54,659 bases of DNA from Pedobacter sp. Leaf216 (GCF_001421515.1 NZ_LMKM01000007.1:169458-224116), one strand, 5' to 3'; shown: positions 44,325-53,494, counted from the stretch's first letter. Numbers and translations are program-made. The notes: generated by a model from the letters alone, not told the origin.

Positions 44325-45440
44325 ATGAAAGAAATTACCGATATTATAAAGGCCTACCATAAGGCGGGCAAGGAGAAGAAAAGAATGGCGTTGGCAACGG
44401 TAGTTAAGGTAGAAGGTTCATCTTACCGCAGGCCTGGCGCCAGGATGCTCATTACCGAAGATGGGCAGTTAACAGGTGCCATTAGCGGGGGTTGCCTGGA
44501 AGGTGATGCACTAAGAAAAGCTCTTTCGGCTATTGTACAGCAAGAAAATAAACTAATTACTTATGATACTACTGATGAAGACGATGCCAAATTTGGTGTT
44601 CAGTTGGGCTGCAACGGTATTGTGCATATTCTTTTCGAGCCTATTATCGATCAAGATGAACTAAACCCGATAACCATATTAATCGCTTTGCAAAGCACCA
44701 GAGAAAGTGCCGTATTGGCAACACTTTTCTCGCTAACCGATAAACTTCAATTGGGCACTAGTTTATTATTTAAGCAGCATACAATACAATCAAAAATACC
44801 TACATCAATTAAAGATGAACTCATTAGGGATACAGAAAAGGTTTTCGCGAATAAAACAACTGCTTTTAATGTATATAAAATTAGCGATGAGCAAATTGAT
44901 GCCTTTTTGGAGTTTATACACCCACCAATTTCCTTAATTATAGCTGGTGCAGGCAACGATGCACAGCCACTGGCCGAAATGGCTTACCTTTTAGGCTGGG
45001 AAGTTACAGTTGTTGATGGAAGACCTACACATGCTACTGCTCAACGTTTTGTAAACGCTTCACGGATTTTAGTAAGCAAACCCGATAATGTGCTTGCTCA
45101 GGTAGAAATAGATGAACAAACTGCTTTGGTATTGATGACACATAATTACAATTATGATCTTGAGCTGCTAAAATATTTATTGGATACCAACGCACCATAT
45201 ATTGGTACTTTAGGCCCGAAGAAAAAACTGATCAGAATGTTGGAAGAGTTGAATTTGGCCACACCAGAAAATGAAACACGTGTTCACGGCCCCATCGGAC
45301 TGGATATTGGTGCTGAAACTGCAGAAGAAATTGCCATTTCTATTTTAGCAGAAATTAAATCGGTGTTTACCGGTGCCTCGGCATCTTTCTTGAAAGAGAA
45401 AAAAAATCCCATTCATGTTTACGAATTAAAAAACAATTAA
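44325..45440 (+). CDS. XdhC-family molybdoenzyme maturation protein
   Basis: 371 aa. The N-terminal XdhC/CoxI domain (about 10-100) has VVKVEGSSYRRPGARMLIT and AISGGCLEGDALRKA, and the C-terminal Rossmann domain (about 195-350) has LIIAGAGNDAQPLAEMA. XdhC proteins bind and sulfurate the cofactor for xanthine-dehydrogenase-type enzymes, so such an enzyme should be encoded elsewhere. It is the first gene of the Moco operon and abuts the nucleotidyltransferase gene. Confidence 0.92.
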   Translation: MKEITDIIKAYHKAGKEKKRMALATVVKVEGSSYRRPGARMLITEDGQLTGAISGGCLEGDALRKALSAIVQQENKLITYDTTDEDDAKFGVQLGCNGIVHILFEPIIDQDELNPITILIALQSTRESAVLATLFSLTDKLQLGTSLLFKQHTIQSKIPTSIKDELIRDTEKVFANKTTAFNVYKISDEQIDAFLEFIHPPISLIIAGAGNDAQPLAEMAYLLGWEVTVVDGRPTHATAQRFVNASRILVSKPDNVLAQVEIDEQTALVLMTHNYNYDLELLKYLLDTNAPYIGTLGPKKKLIRMLEELNLATPENETRVHGPIGLDIGAETAEEIAISILAEIKSVFTGASASFLKEKKNPIHVYELKNN

Positions 45441-46034
45441 ATGTTAAGAACGGGCATCATTATATTGGCAGCAGGTAATTCTTCTCGCATGGGGAGGCCA
45501 AAACAACTTTTAGATTATAAAGGCAAAACACTATTGCAAACCGTAATAGATGAAGCCCTTAAAACAAACTTTAAACCTGTTATTGTTGTTTTAGGTGCAA
45601 ATGCTGAAGAAATTGCCAAACACCATCAAACTGATGAGGTTACTTTTGTGGTTAACGACAGTTGGGAAAAAGGAATGGCTACAAGCATTGTTGCCGGACT
45701 TTCGACATTAATAAACAATGATAGCGAAATTGAAAGTACCATTATTGCAGTTGCCGACCAGGCTTTTATAAAAATGAGTAACTTTAATAACTTAATTGAG
45801 AAGCAGAAGGAAACAGGTAAAAATATAATTGCCAGTAAATATGCCGAAACGATAGGAACACCCGTTCTATTTAAAGAACATTATTTTGATTCACTTCTAT
45901 CCCTTACAGGTGATGAAGGTGCAAAAAACTTATTAAAGCAATATCCTCAAGACGTGGAAACAGTAGTTTTTGAAGAAGGAGAAATTGATATTGACACAGA
46001 AACCGATTATAACCATTTAATTAGCCAACAATGA
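45441..46034 (+). CDS. MocA/MobA-like molybdenum cofactor nucleotidyltransferase
   Basis: 197 aa. The nucleotide-binding loop LAAGNSSRMGRPKQLLDYKG is at about 9-28, and the acidic metal motif lies in VADQAF (about 105). This matches MocA/MobA-type enzymes that add CMP or GMP to molybdopterin; beside XdhC the CTP-specific (MocA) role is more likely. It starts right after the XdhC gene and overlaps MoaA by 4 nt. Confidence 0.88.
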   Translation: MLRTGIIILAAGNSSRMGRPKQLLDYKGKTLLQTVIDEALKTNFKPVIVVLGANAEEIAKHHQTDEVTFVVNDSWEKGMATSIVAGLSTLINNDSEIESTIIAVADQAFIKMSNFNNLIEKQKETGKNIIASKYAETIGTPVLFKEHYFDSLLSLTGDEGAKNLLKQYPQDVETVVFEEGEIDIDTETDYNHLISQQ

Positions 46035-47011
46035 TAGCAGATTCTTTTGGAAGAATACACGATTACCTGCGGATATCGCTCACTGACAACTGCAATTTTC
46101 GCTGCTTTTATTGTATGCCGGAAGAGGAATACGACTTTACCCCTGCTTCAAGACTTATGCAAACTGATGAAATTATCAAACTAGCTGAAATCTTTGTAGC
46201 CAATGGCGTAAAAAAAATAAGGCTTACCGGAGGCGAACCACTGGTTAGAAAAGATGCTGCCGAAATTATTGCTGCATTAGGTAAACTTCCTGTAGAACTT
46301 GTAATTACCACAAATGGAACACGCATTGCAGAAATGCTCCCTGTGCTAAAAGAGGCAGGCATTAAAACCATAAATATAAGCCTAGATACGCTGCAACCCG
46401 AAAAGTTTTTTATGATTACCCGAAGAGATGTTTTTCATCAGGTACGCAGCAACATCGAACTGCTTTTACAACACAAAATCAAAGTAAAAGTAAACATGGT
46501 GGTAATGAAAGGCCTTAATGATAACGAAATAAACGATTTTATCAGTTGGACCAAACATAACCCTATTCAGATCAGGTTTATTGAGTTTATGCCATTTAGC
46601 GGCAACAAATGGACGAGCAACAAAATGTTTTCTCTTGATGAAATACTGGCAGTGGTAGAAAAAGATTTCACGGTTTTGCCTGTTAAGGGTGAACCGCACG
46701 ATACCGCCAAAAGTTTCATGATCCCCGGTCACGAAGGTTCATTTGCCATTATCAGCACCATGACCAATCCTTTTTGCGATACCTGTAACCGCATGCGTTT
46801 AACTGCAGATGGCAAACTAAAAAACTGCTTATTTTCTGATAGCGAAACAGATTTACTTACCGCATTGCGCAACAATGAAGAAGTGTTACCCTTAATCCAA
46901 TCTACTATTTGGAGCAAAAAGAAAGCCTTAGGGGGGCAATTGGTGAGCGATTTCGAAAAAATTGATGCCACTACCATTCAAAACAGGAGTATGATTACCA
47001 TTGGAGGATAA
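46031..47011 (+). CDS. moaA: GTP 3',8-cyclase MoaA
   Basis: 326 aa. Radical-SAM cluster C21-x3-C25-x2-C28 (CNFRCFYC), second cluster Cys249, Cys252 and Cys266 (CDTCNRMRLTADGKLKNC), and the C-terminal GG that is needed for activity. It converts GTP into the 3',8-cyclic precursor, the first step of Moco synthesis, with MoaC acting next. The gene overlaps the transferase gene by 4 nt, and the MoeA start follows after 7 nt. Confidence 0.95.
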   Translation: MIADSFGRIHDYLRISLTDNCNFRCFYCMPEEEYDFTPASRLMQTDEIIKLAEIFVANGVKKIRLTGGEPLVRKDAAEIIAALGKLPVELVITTNGTRIAEMLPVLKEAGIKTINISLDTLQPEKFFMITRRDVFHQVRSNIELLLQHKIKVKVNMVVMKGLNDNEINDFISWTKHNPIQIRFIEFMPFSGNKWTSNKMFSLDEILAVVEKDFTVLPVKGEPHDTAKSFMIPGHEGSFAIISTMTNPFCDTCNRMRLTADGKLKNCLFSDSETDLLTALRNNEEVLPLIQSTIWSKKKALGGQLVSDFEKIDATTIQNRSMITIGG

Positions 47012-47018
47012 AATTTTC

Positions 47019-48197
47019 ATGATCAGCGTAAAAGAAGCAAAAAACCTCATTTCTAAACATACAAAAGCACTTAATCCTGTTTCAATCGATTTGGCAAAGG
47101 CATCAGGGCATATCCTTGCTGCTGATGTTTACGCACAATACGATATTCCGGCATTTAGTCAATCTTCTATGGATGGTTATGCAATTAAATTTGCAGACCG
47201 CGAAAAAGAACTTGTTCTTATCGGCGAAATGGCCGCAGGAACGGAGACAGATATCACCATTCAAAATGGCGAAACCAGCAGAATTTTTACAGGGGCCCCA
47301 TTACCCAAAGGTGCTGATACTGTGGTGATGCAGGAGAAAATTATCCGTGCAGATGGGAGAATAACCATACAAGATTCAAATTTAAAACTGGGTTTAAATG
47401 TACGCGATAAAGGTTCTGAAATAAAAGCCGGAGCATTGGCTATGGAAAAAGGGAGTATGCTGAGTGCTGCCGCAATTGGATTTTTGGCTGGCATAGGCTT
47501 AAATAACCTAAGCGTTTACCCAATGCCAAGGGCTGCCATTATTGTAACGGGGAAAGAGCTGCAACAGCCCGGAAAAATGCTTGGATTTGGGCAAGTGTAC
47601 GAATCTAATTCTTATTCTTTATCGGCTGCTTTAAAACACGAAGGTATTGAACAGATTACTGTTTACGAAGCTGATGATAACCTGCAAATTCTTAAAAATG
47701 TACTTCAAAAGGCAATAGCAGGTAATGATGTTGTATTGCTAACGGGAGGAGTAAGTGTGGGCGATTATGATTTTGTAATCGAAGCAGCAGCACAGTGTGG
47801 CATCAAACAAATTTTCCATAAAGTGAAGCAAAAACCTGGCAAACCATTGTTTTTCGGCACAATAGCAGAAAAACTAATCTTTGGTCTTCCTGGTAATCCT
47901 TCATCTGTACTCAGTTGTTACTATAATTACGTGCTTCCTTCTATCAAATCACTCTCAAATAAAGTAAATAATTTGATGGAAATCGAGGCCGAACTTACAC
48001 ATCCATACAGTAAACCGGCAGGCCTTGCACATTTTCTTAAAGGCCGTTATGATAAGGGAAAGGTTACGCCTTTAAATGCACAGGAATCGTACAAGTTGAG
48101 TTCATTTGCGCAAGCCAATTGCCTCATCTGCCTGGAGGAAAAAGTAGAACATTACGAAAAAGGTGATGTACTAACGGTAATGCTTTTCCCTTATTAA
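47019..48197 (+). CDS. moeA: Molybdopterin molybdenumtransferase MoeA
   Basis: About 392 aa from the ATG at 47019, which has GGAGG 11 bases upstream; a TTG at 47001 would overlap the MoaA end and is less likely. Family motifs: QSSMDGYA, TGAPLPKGADTVVMQE, LLTGGVSVGDYDF and FGLPGNPSSVLSCY. The enzyme inserts molybdate into adenylated molybdopterin. Position within the Moco operon supports this. Confidence 0.95.
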   Translation: MISVKEAKNLISKHTKALNPVSIDLAKASGHILAADVYAQYDIPAFSQSSMDGYAIKFADREKELVLIGEMAAGTETDITIQNGETSRIFTGAPLPKGADTVVMQEKIIRADGRITIQDSNLKLGLNVRDKGSEIKAGALAMEKGSMLSAAAIGFLAGIGLNNLSVYPMPRAAIIVTGKELQQPGKMLGFGQVYESNSYSLSAALKHEGIEQITVYEADDNLQILKNVLQKAIAGNDVVLLTGGVSVGDYDFVIEAAAQCGIKQIFHKVKQKPGKPLFFGTIAEKLIFGLPGNPSSVLSCYYNYVLPSIKSLSNKVNNLMEIEAELTHPYSKPAGLAHFLKGRYDKGKVTPLNAQESYKLSSFAQANCLICLEEKVEHYEKGDVLTVMLFPY

Positions 48198-48309
48198 AAC
48201 ACGATGGCAAACTTTGTGTTATCTGTGAGGATTGGGATGAATGATTCGCAAAAAAGAAGTTTTAAAACAGGATGGGGCAAAACCAGCATCTTAACGGTAA
48301 ATTAGCAGC

Positions 48310-48543
48310 ATGAAAATCGAAATGATCAGTTTTGGCAAAATAGCCGAGTTTATCAGCAATCAAAACATTGATGTTGATGGCATAGCCGATACCGATGCTT
48401 TTAAACAGTATCTTGAAAATCAGTTTCCTGCTTTAAAAAGCATGAAATATAAACTTGCCCTTAACAAAAATATTGTTCAGGAAAATACTACAATCAACAA
48501 TAACGCTACAATAGCAATAATGCCACCTTTTTCGGGGGGATAA
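48310..48543 (+). CDS. moaD: MoaD/ThiS-like sulfur carrier, small MPT synthase subunit
   Basis: 77 aa, beta-grasp fold, ending PPFSGG with the C-terminal GG that is adenylated and thiocarboxylated. It is the sulfur donor in molybdopterin synthase with the MoaE protein encoded downstream. The gene is followed by the MoeB-like gene (4-nt gap) that activates it. A ThiS role is unlikely in this cluster. Confidence 0.92.
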   Translation: MKIEMISFGKIAEFISNQNIDVDGIADTDAFKQYLENQFPALKSMKYKLALNKNIVQENTTINNNATIAIMPPFSGG

Positions 48544-48547
48544 AAAT

Positions 48548-49654
48548 ATGAGTGCAGAGCGATACAACCGGCAAATTATCCTTAAAGGGTTTGGAGAAGA
48601 GGCACAACAACTGCTTTTAAGGGCAAAGGTACTCGTTATTGGCGCCGGTGGTTTAGGCTGCCCTGCCCTGCAATACCTGGCCGCTGCCGGCATTGGCCAC
48701 ATTGGCATTGTTGATGATGATGCGATTGCTTTATCCAACCTGCACAGACAGATTCTGTTTACAACGGCTGATATTGGTAAGCTGAAAGTAGAAGTTGCGG
48801 CAAAACGCCTTCAGGAGATGAATACCCAAATCGGGATTATCCGCCATCCCATCCGTTTGCAAAAAAACAATATCCTCGATATCATATCCAGATACGATTA
48901 CATACTTGATGGTACAGATAATTTTGAATCGAGATACCTCATAAACGATGCCTGTGCCTTGCTAAACAAACCATTGATTTTTGCTGCTGTATCAGGGTTT
49001 GAAGGTCAGCTCGCCATATTTAACACCCCTGATCATTTAATGCCCAGCACCAATTACCGCGATCTTTTCCCCATTCCACCCGATAAGGGAGAAATACCAA
49101 ATTGTGCTGAAAATGGTGTTATTGGCGTGTTACCAGGCATTTTAGGCACCATGGCCGCAGCAGAAACAATCAAATTAATTGCAAGAATTGGGCAACCCCT
49201 CACCAACAAAATATTAAGTTATAATTTACTTACACAAGAACAATATACCATCGGCATCAGTCGCGGAGAAGGTTATACCCTACCCAAAACTGTTGATGAA
49301 TTTTTAAATATGAATTATCAGGATACGAACGAAAAGCCACAGAGTTATATAGAAATTGATGCCAATGAACTGGTTAAACTCCAACAGCTGGAATCGGTTA
49401 TTTTAATCGATGTACGTGAACGACATGAAGTACCAGTGTTGGATAAACAGATTTTTACGCAGGTACCCATGTCAGAATTTGGTGCTTTTATGACTAAAGA
49501 ATTTTATCAGAAACATGTGGTTTTAATTTGTCAGCACGGCATTAGAAGCGTAGCCGCAGCAGAGGCCATGCAAGAAAAATATGGCGACGCAAAAAAGATT
49601 TACAGTTTAAAAGGTGGTATTGTAAAATGGAGAGATCATTTTCTCAGATCGTAA
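48548..49654 (+). CDS. moeB: MoeB-rhodanese fusion, MoaD-activating enzyme
   Basis: 368 aa. The N-terminal adenylyltransferase domain (about 1-245) has GAGGLGCPALQYLAAAGIG and NLHRQILF. The C-terminal rhodanese domain (about 265-368) has Cys328 in the loop CQHGIRS. At the place of the first zinc CxxC of MoeB proteins there is NYRD instead, and the second pair is also absent, so this is a zinc-less member. It adenylates MoaD and can pass sulfur through the rhodanese Cys. One nt separates it from MoaE. Confidence 0.93.
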   Translation: MSAERYNRQIILKGFGEEAQQLLLRAKVLVIGAGGLGCPALQYLAAAGIGHIGIVDDDAIALSNLHRQILFTTADIGKLKVEVAAKRLQEMNTQIGIIRHPIRLQKNNILDIISRYDYILDGTDNFESRYLINDACALLNKPLIFAAVSGFEGQLAIFNTPDHLMPSTNYRDLFPIPPDKGEIPNCAENGVIGVLPGILGTMAAAETIKLIARIGQPLTNKILSYNLLTQEQYTIGISRGEGYTLPKTVDEFLNMNYQDTNEKPQSYIEIDANELVKLQQLESVILIDVRERHEVPVLDKQIFTQVPMSEFGAFMTKEFYQKHVVLICQHGIRSVAAAEAMQEKYGDAKKIYSLKGGIVKWRDHFLRS

Positions 49655-49655
49655 C

Positions 49656-50099
49656 ATGAGCGAAAAAAAGATAAAAAATATATTTGTAAACGGTCGGATC
49701 GAGCCTGATTTTATAGCCGATAGCATAGCCAAACACAGCAACAAAACCGCTATTGGCGGTCATAGTATTTTTATGGGTCAGGTGAGGAAAGATGAAATTG
49801 AAGGCAAATTTGTAGCTGCGATTGATTACACCGCTTATGAAGATCTTGCCCTTGAAAAAATGCACCAGATCAGAGCAGATATTTTTGAGAAATATCCCCT
49901 TAACTGCATGCACATTTACCATAGCCTGGGTAAGGTTAAGACTGGCGAAATATGCCTTTTTGTTTTTACTTCATCGGCACACCGCAAACCTGCAATAGCC
50001 GCTTGCAGCGAAGTGGTAGACCGCTTAAAAGCAGAATTACCAATTTGGGGAAAAGAAATATTCGAAGACGAAACACACCAATGGAAAGAAAATACGTAA
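49656..50099 (+). CDS. moaE: Molybdopterin synthase catalytic subunit MoaE
   Basis: 147 aa. MoaE motifs: GGHSIFMGQVRKDE, YTAYEDLALEKM, and ICLFVFTSSAHRKPAIAACSEVVD followed by LPIWGKEIFED with the catalytic Lys. The N-terminus (MSEKKIKNIFVNG) is typical. It pairs with MoaD to make molybdopterin. The genes abut closely, so co-transcription is clear. Confidence 0.95.
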   Translation: MSEKKIKNIFVNGRIEPDFIADSIAKHSNKTAIGGHSIFMGQVRKDEIEGKFVAAIDYTAYEDLALEKMHQIRADIFEKYPLNCMHIYHSLGKVKTGEICLFVFTSSAHRKPAIAACSEVVDRLKAELPIWGKEIFEDETHQWKENT

Positions 50100-50100
50100 C

Positions 50101-51009
50101 ATGGTAAACATTACAAAAAAATCCAACACTTTAAGGATTGCCGTTGCAACCGCTACTGTTAAAGTATCGAAACAGGAAACTATTGATGCCATTGAACAAC
50201 GTAAAATACCAAAAGGTGATGTATTTGAATTTGCCCGTGCAGCCGGATTATTCGGAGTAAAAAAAACCAGCGATGTGATTCCGGATTGCCACCCGCTCCC
50301 TATAGAATATACCGCTATTACCTACGAAATTACTGGTTTAACCATTATTATCACTGTAGAAGTACATACCATATACAAAACTGGTGTAGAAGTTGAAGCC
50401 ATGCACGGCGCATCGGTAACGGCTTTAACCATGTATGATATGCTAAAGCCGATTGATAAAGGCGTAGAGATTGAAAATATCAGACTTTTAAAAAAATCAG
50501 GCGGAAAATCAGACCTTAAAAATGCCCGGTTCCCCGAAATAAAAGCTGCTGTGGTGGTATGTTCGGATTCTGTTTTTGAAAACAAAGCACAGGATAGTTC
50601 TGGTAAAGCAATTATTTCGCGTTTAAGGCAATGGGAAATTGATGTAGAAAAATACGAAATTGTACCTGATGAGGTAAATATCATTAGGGATAAAGCGCTT
50701 GAATTAAGCAATAGCGGTTACCAACTTGTGATTTTTACTGGAGGAACCGGACTTTCGCCACGCGATGTTACACCAGAAGCCATTTCACCTTTACTAGACC
50801 GGAATATTGAAGGGATTATGGAAACTGCCCGCAGTTATGGCCAGGAGCGTATGCCTTATGCCATGCTTTCGCGTGGTGTGGCAGGTTTTAGGGGAGAAAC
50901 GTTGGTACTTACCTTTCCAGGTTCTAAAAGCGGTGTTGAAGAAAGTATGGATGCCCTGTTTCCGCAGGTTTTACATTTATTTAAGGTGGTTAAGGGTGAG
51001 AAACATTAA
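50101..51009 (+). CDS. MoaC-MoaB/MogA fusion, bifunctional
   Basis: 302 aa. N-terminal MoaC domain (about 1-137) has KGDVFEFARAAGLFGVKKTS, IPDCHPLPIEY and EAMHGASVTALTMYDM. The C-terminal MoaB/MogA domain (about 147-302) has FTGGTGLSPRDVTPEAI and the TFPGSKSG end. It would form cPMP with MoaA and adenylate molybdopterin. Fused forms are known in Bacteroidota. Its last codons are copied inside the tandem array just downstream. Confidence 0.93.
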   Translation: MVNITKKSNTLRIAVATATVKVSKQETIDAIEQRKIPKGDVFEFARAAGLFGVKKTSDVIPDCHPLPIEYTAITYEITGLTIIITVEVHTIYKTGVEVEAMHGASVTALTMYDMLKPIDKGVEIENIRLLKKSGGKSDLKNARFPEIKAAVVVCSDSVFENKAQDSSGKAIISRLRQWEIDVEKYEIVPDEVNIIRDKALELSNSGYQLVIFTGGTGLSPRDVTPEAISPLLDRNIEGIMETARSYGQERMPYAMLSRGVAGFRGETLVLTFPGSKSGVEESMDALFPQVLHLFKVVKGEKH

Positions 51010-52187
51010 TGGAATTTAAATCCTGACCACATCTGAAATCGTTATTGCGAGGAGGAACTACGAAGCAATTTTTCATGCTAATGGTTCTTGCCACAAAGAT
51101 TGCTTCGTCGGCTGAAAAAGCCTTCTCGCAATGACGACCTCGCTACCTTTAGTTGTTTAAGAGCGATAAAATCGCTTTACTCGTACATCCTCGTTACAAA
51201 CGAGGACGATGTAGTGGGATGGTTAAGAGTGAGAAACATTAATGGAATTTAAATCCTGACCACATCTGAAATCGTTATTGAGAGGAAGAACTACGAAGCA
51301 ATTTTTCATGCTAGTGGTTCTTGCCACAAAGATTGCTTCGTCGGCTGAAAAAGCCTTCTCGCAATGACGACCGCGCTACTATTGTTGTAAGTCTGAGCGT
51401 AGTTGAAGCTTAAATAGTCCTCGTTTGTAACGAGGATTTTTGAGGTACGCATTTGCAATGCGAAAATAATTCCTTTAAGAGCGATTAAATCGCTTTACTC
51501 GTACATCCTCGTTACAAACGAGGACGATGTAGTGTGAGAAATATTAATAAAATTTAAATCCTGACCAACATCTAAAATCGTTATTGAGAGGAGGAACTAC
51601 GAAGCAATCTTTCATTGCTAGTGGTTCTTGCCACAAAGATTGCTTCGTCGGCTGAAAAAGCCTTCTCGCAATGACGACCTCACTACTATTGTTGTGAGTC
51701 TGAGCGTAGTTGAAGCCCCATAAACGATGTTTAAAATTCTTAAATAGTCCTCGTTTGTAACGAGGATTTTTGAGGTACGCATTTGCAATGCGAAAATAAT
51801 TCCTTTAGAGCGATTAAATCGCTTTATTCGTACATCCTCGTTACAAACGAGGACGATGTAGTGTGAGAAATATTAATAAAATTTAAATCCTGACCATATC
51901 TGAATCGTTATTGCGAGGAGGACTACGAAGCAATTTTTCATGCTAATGGTTCTTGCCACAAAGATTGCTTCGTCGGCTGAAAAAGCCTTCTCGCAATGAC
52001 GACTGCGCTACTATTGTTGTAAGTCTGAGCGTAGTTGAAGCCCCATAAACGATGTTTAAAATGCTTAAATAGTCCTCGTTTGTAACGAGGATTTTTGAGG
52101 TACGCATTTGCAATGCGAAAATAATTCCTTTAAGAGCGATTAAATCGCTTTATTCGTACATCCTCGTTACAAACGAGGACGATGTAG
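50988..52187. repeat. Four-unit tandem array of palindromes beginning in moaCB
   Basis: Units of about 233, 310, 330 and 327 bp start near 50988, 51221, 51531 and 51861. Every unit begins with a copy of the 3' end of moaCB (for example GGTTAAG(A/G)GTGAGAAACATTAATGG, split around the stop). It then has the GAAGCAAT / ATTGCTTC inverted arms of the MITE-like repeat and the CCTCGTT-ACA-AACGAGG hairpin. Units 2-4 add CCTCGTTTGTAACGAGG, CGCATTTGCAATGCG and AGCGATTAAATCGCT hairpins. No gene or transposase is present. The shape suggests recent tandem duplication of a palindrome cassette. Confidence 0.9.
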
Positions 52188-52232
52188 TTTACAGTGCTTT
52201 CTGTGTTTCCGTAGCAAAAATCATCTCTAATT

Positions 52233-52358
52233 CTATTGGCATCAAATAACAAGCTAAAAGCTTCAAAGCAGAACCTATTAGGTTCAAATAACAAGCTAAT
52301 AGCATCAACTTAAAACCTAATAGCATCTAACAATAACCTATTAGGATCATCATGTTGA
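52233..52358. repeat. Degenerate 21-bp tandem repeat, six units
   Basis: Segments starting CTA occur exactly every 21 bases at 52233, 52254, 52275, 52296, 52317 and 52338. The consensus starts CTAATAGCATCAAATAA. Two units are quite diverged. It lies between the tandem array and the start of the 52475 gene; its purpose is unknown. Confidence 0.65.
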
Positions 52359-52389
52359 GCCTTGAAATAATAATTGAGCGATACAATTG

Positions 52390-52403
52390 TTGATATAAAT
52401 CAA
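52390..52403 (+). promoter_or_regulatory. FNR/CRP-like dyad candidate
   Basis: TTGAT-N4-ATCAA (52390-52394 and 52399-52403) matches the classical FNR-type consensus. It is 71 nt upstream of the small hypothetical gene. A chance match in AT-rich DNA cannot be ruled out, and the regulator is not in the window. Confidence 0.35.
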
Positions 52404-52474
52404 AGATCAGAAATATTAAATTTAAACAGTAAAAATCTCTTCTCTGATCAAAAATTAAGTCCTATTTTTGCGGC

Positions 52475-52816
52475 ATGTCCTCTAAATATAAGATTTTATA
52501 CTTTTTCCAAAATACAGATACCGTTATATTAGAAATTAAGCGTTTGGATCTGCCCGCTAATGCAGATGCTGAAGCAACTTTTCATTGGCTTTATTTTGAT
52601 AAAATTACAGGCTCTTTAATTAAATTATGGTTTAGATCGATGGATTCTTCAAACGAAATTGAAGAACGTTATTTTGAGCAAGGGTATTTAAAATTTAATA
52701 AAACTGAGGCTACGTATATCGAAAAGCACAATTCTTCTCAACAAAAGCTTAATAACATGGGCAATAGGGCAATTGGGGAGGATATTAGTGCTTTATTGGA
52801 AAATTACCTGAAATAA
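52475..52816 (+). CDS. Hypothetical cytoplasmic protein
   Basis: 113 aa, acidic-basic mixed, without signal peptide, membrane segment or cysteine. The start MSSKYKILYFF begins a beta strand, followed by a WLYFDKITGSLIKLWFR segment. I recognise no family. It converges with the next gene, one base apart. Coding is supported by length and reading context only. Confidence 0.65.
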   Translation: MSSKYKILYFFQNTDTVILEIKRLDLPANADAEATFHWLYFDKITGSLIKLWFRSMDSSNEIEERYFEQGYLKFNKTEATYIEKHNSSQQKLNNMGNRAIGEDISALLENYLK

Positions 52817-52817
52817 C

Positions 52818-53420
52818 TCAGGCCATTTCTGGCAGCTCAGCTTCCAATCTGATTTTACTTAAGGGATACCTTGAAGCGTAATAATCTTTAACTGACATAC
52901 AAAAACGAGGATACCAATCTTGCTTTTGCATATTTTCTAAAAGCTGCGCACAGGCCAAAACATCCGCATCAGCCTGATTAATGGCATGGGCAACAAAATT
53001 AACCACATCCCAAATGCCATCTACCATTAAAAACCTAAAGGCAGAGAGGATTGCAGACCATTGCACTTTTTTAGCCTGCAACAAAAAGAACCGCGAAACA
53101 GGACTACACAATCGTTTAAAAGCCATATAATCTTCTTCTGCCCCCTCGAGGTTTAAAAGGCCATCGCTGTAAGGGAGGTTTGCAATTCCGGCGGCAATTT
53201 TATCGCGACCATGAAAATACACGCTACCTGCACAAATGGAAGAAATTGATATTAACGCTAAATGATCGTAAATTTCGGGATGCATTTTTAATGTGCCGTT
53301 GCGTACAAATACCAGTCCGCCTTTTTTAGCATTACCTTGTTGATTATTCATAGCAGATAAACTTAAAAGCTCAAATTCACCGGCAAAATTGAGTGCAGTT
53401 ACAAACTGTGCCGCAGCCAT
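52818..53420 (-). CDS. Hypothetical protein, start uncertain
   Basis: About 200 aa from the first in-frame ATG (MAAAQFVTALNFAGEF) at 53420. The frame continues open upstream to a TTG at 53561 with plausible-looking residues (LNNKPIDRGTF just before the ATG), so a longer form is possible. A good -7 box, TATTTTTG (53494-53487), supports the shorter start, since it lies about 66 nt upstream. No domain is recognised; helical segments such as WDVVNFVAHAINQADADVL are visible. Confidence 0.6.
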   Translation of the reverse strand: MAAAQFVTALNFAGEFELLSLSAMNNQQGNAKKGGLVFVRNGTLKMHPEIYDHLALISISSICAGSVYFHGRDKIAAGIANLPYSDGLLNLEGAEEDYMAFKRLCSPVSRFFLLQAKKVQWSAILSAFRFLMVDGIWDVVNFVAHAINQADADVLACAQLLENMQKQDWYPRFCMSVKDYYASRYPLSKIRLEAELPEMA

Positions 53421-53486
53421 AAAAGTACCACGATCAATAGGTTTGTTATTTAAAACAGGTTCCTGAATTGAAAAAATAGAAAGTTG

Positions 53487-53494
53487 CAAAAATA
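53487..53494 (-). promoter_or_regulatory. -7 box before hypothetical gene
   Basis: Minus-strand TATTTTTG fits the Bacteroidota TAnnTTTG -7 element. It sits about 66 nt upstream of the ATG at 53420. No clear -33 TTTG is found, so this is moderate support only. Confidence 0.4.

Noticed and set aside
50988..52187. CRISPR array
   Set aside because: Units are hundreds of bases with internal palindromes, not short repeats separated by unique spacers; no cas genes.
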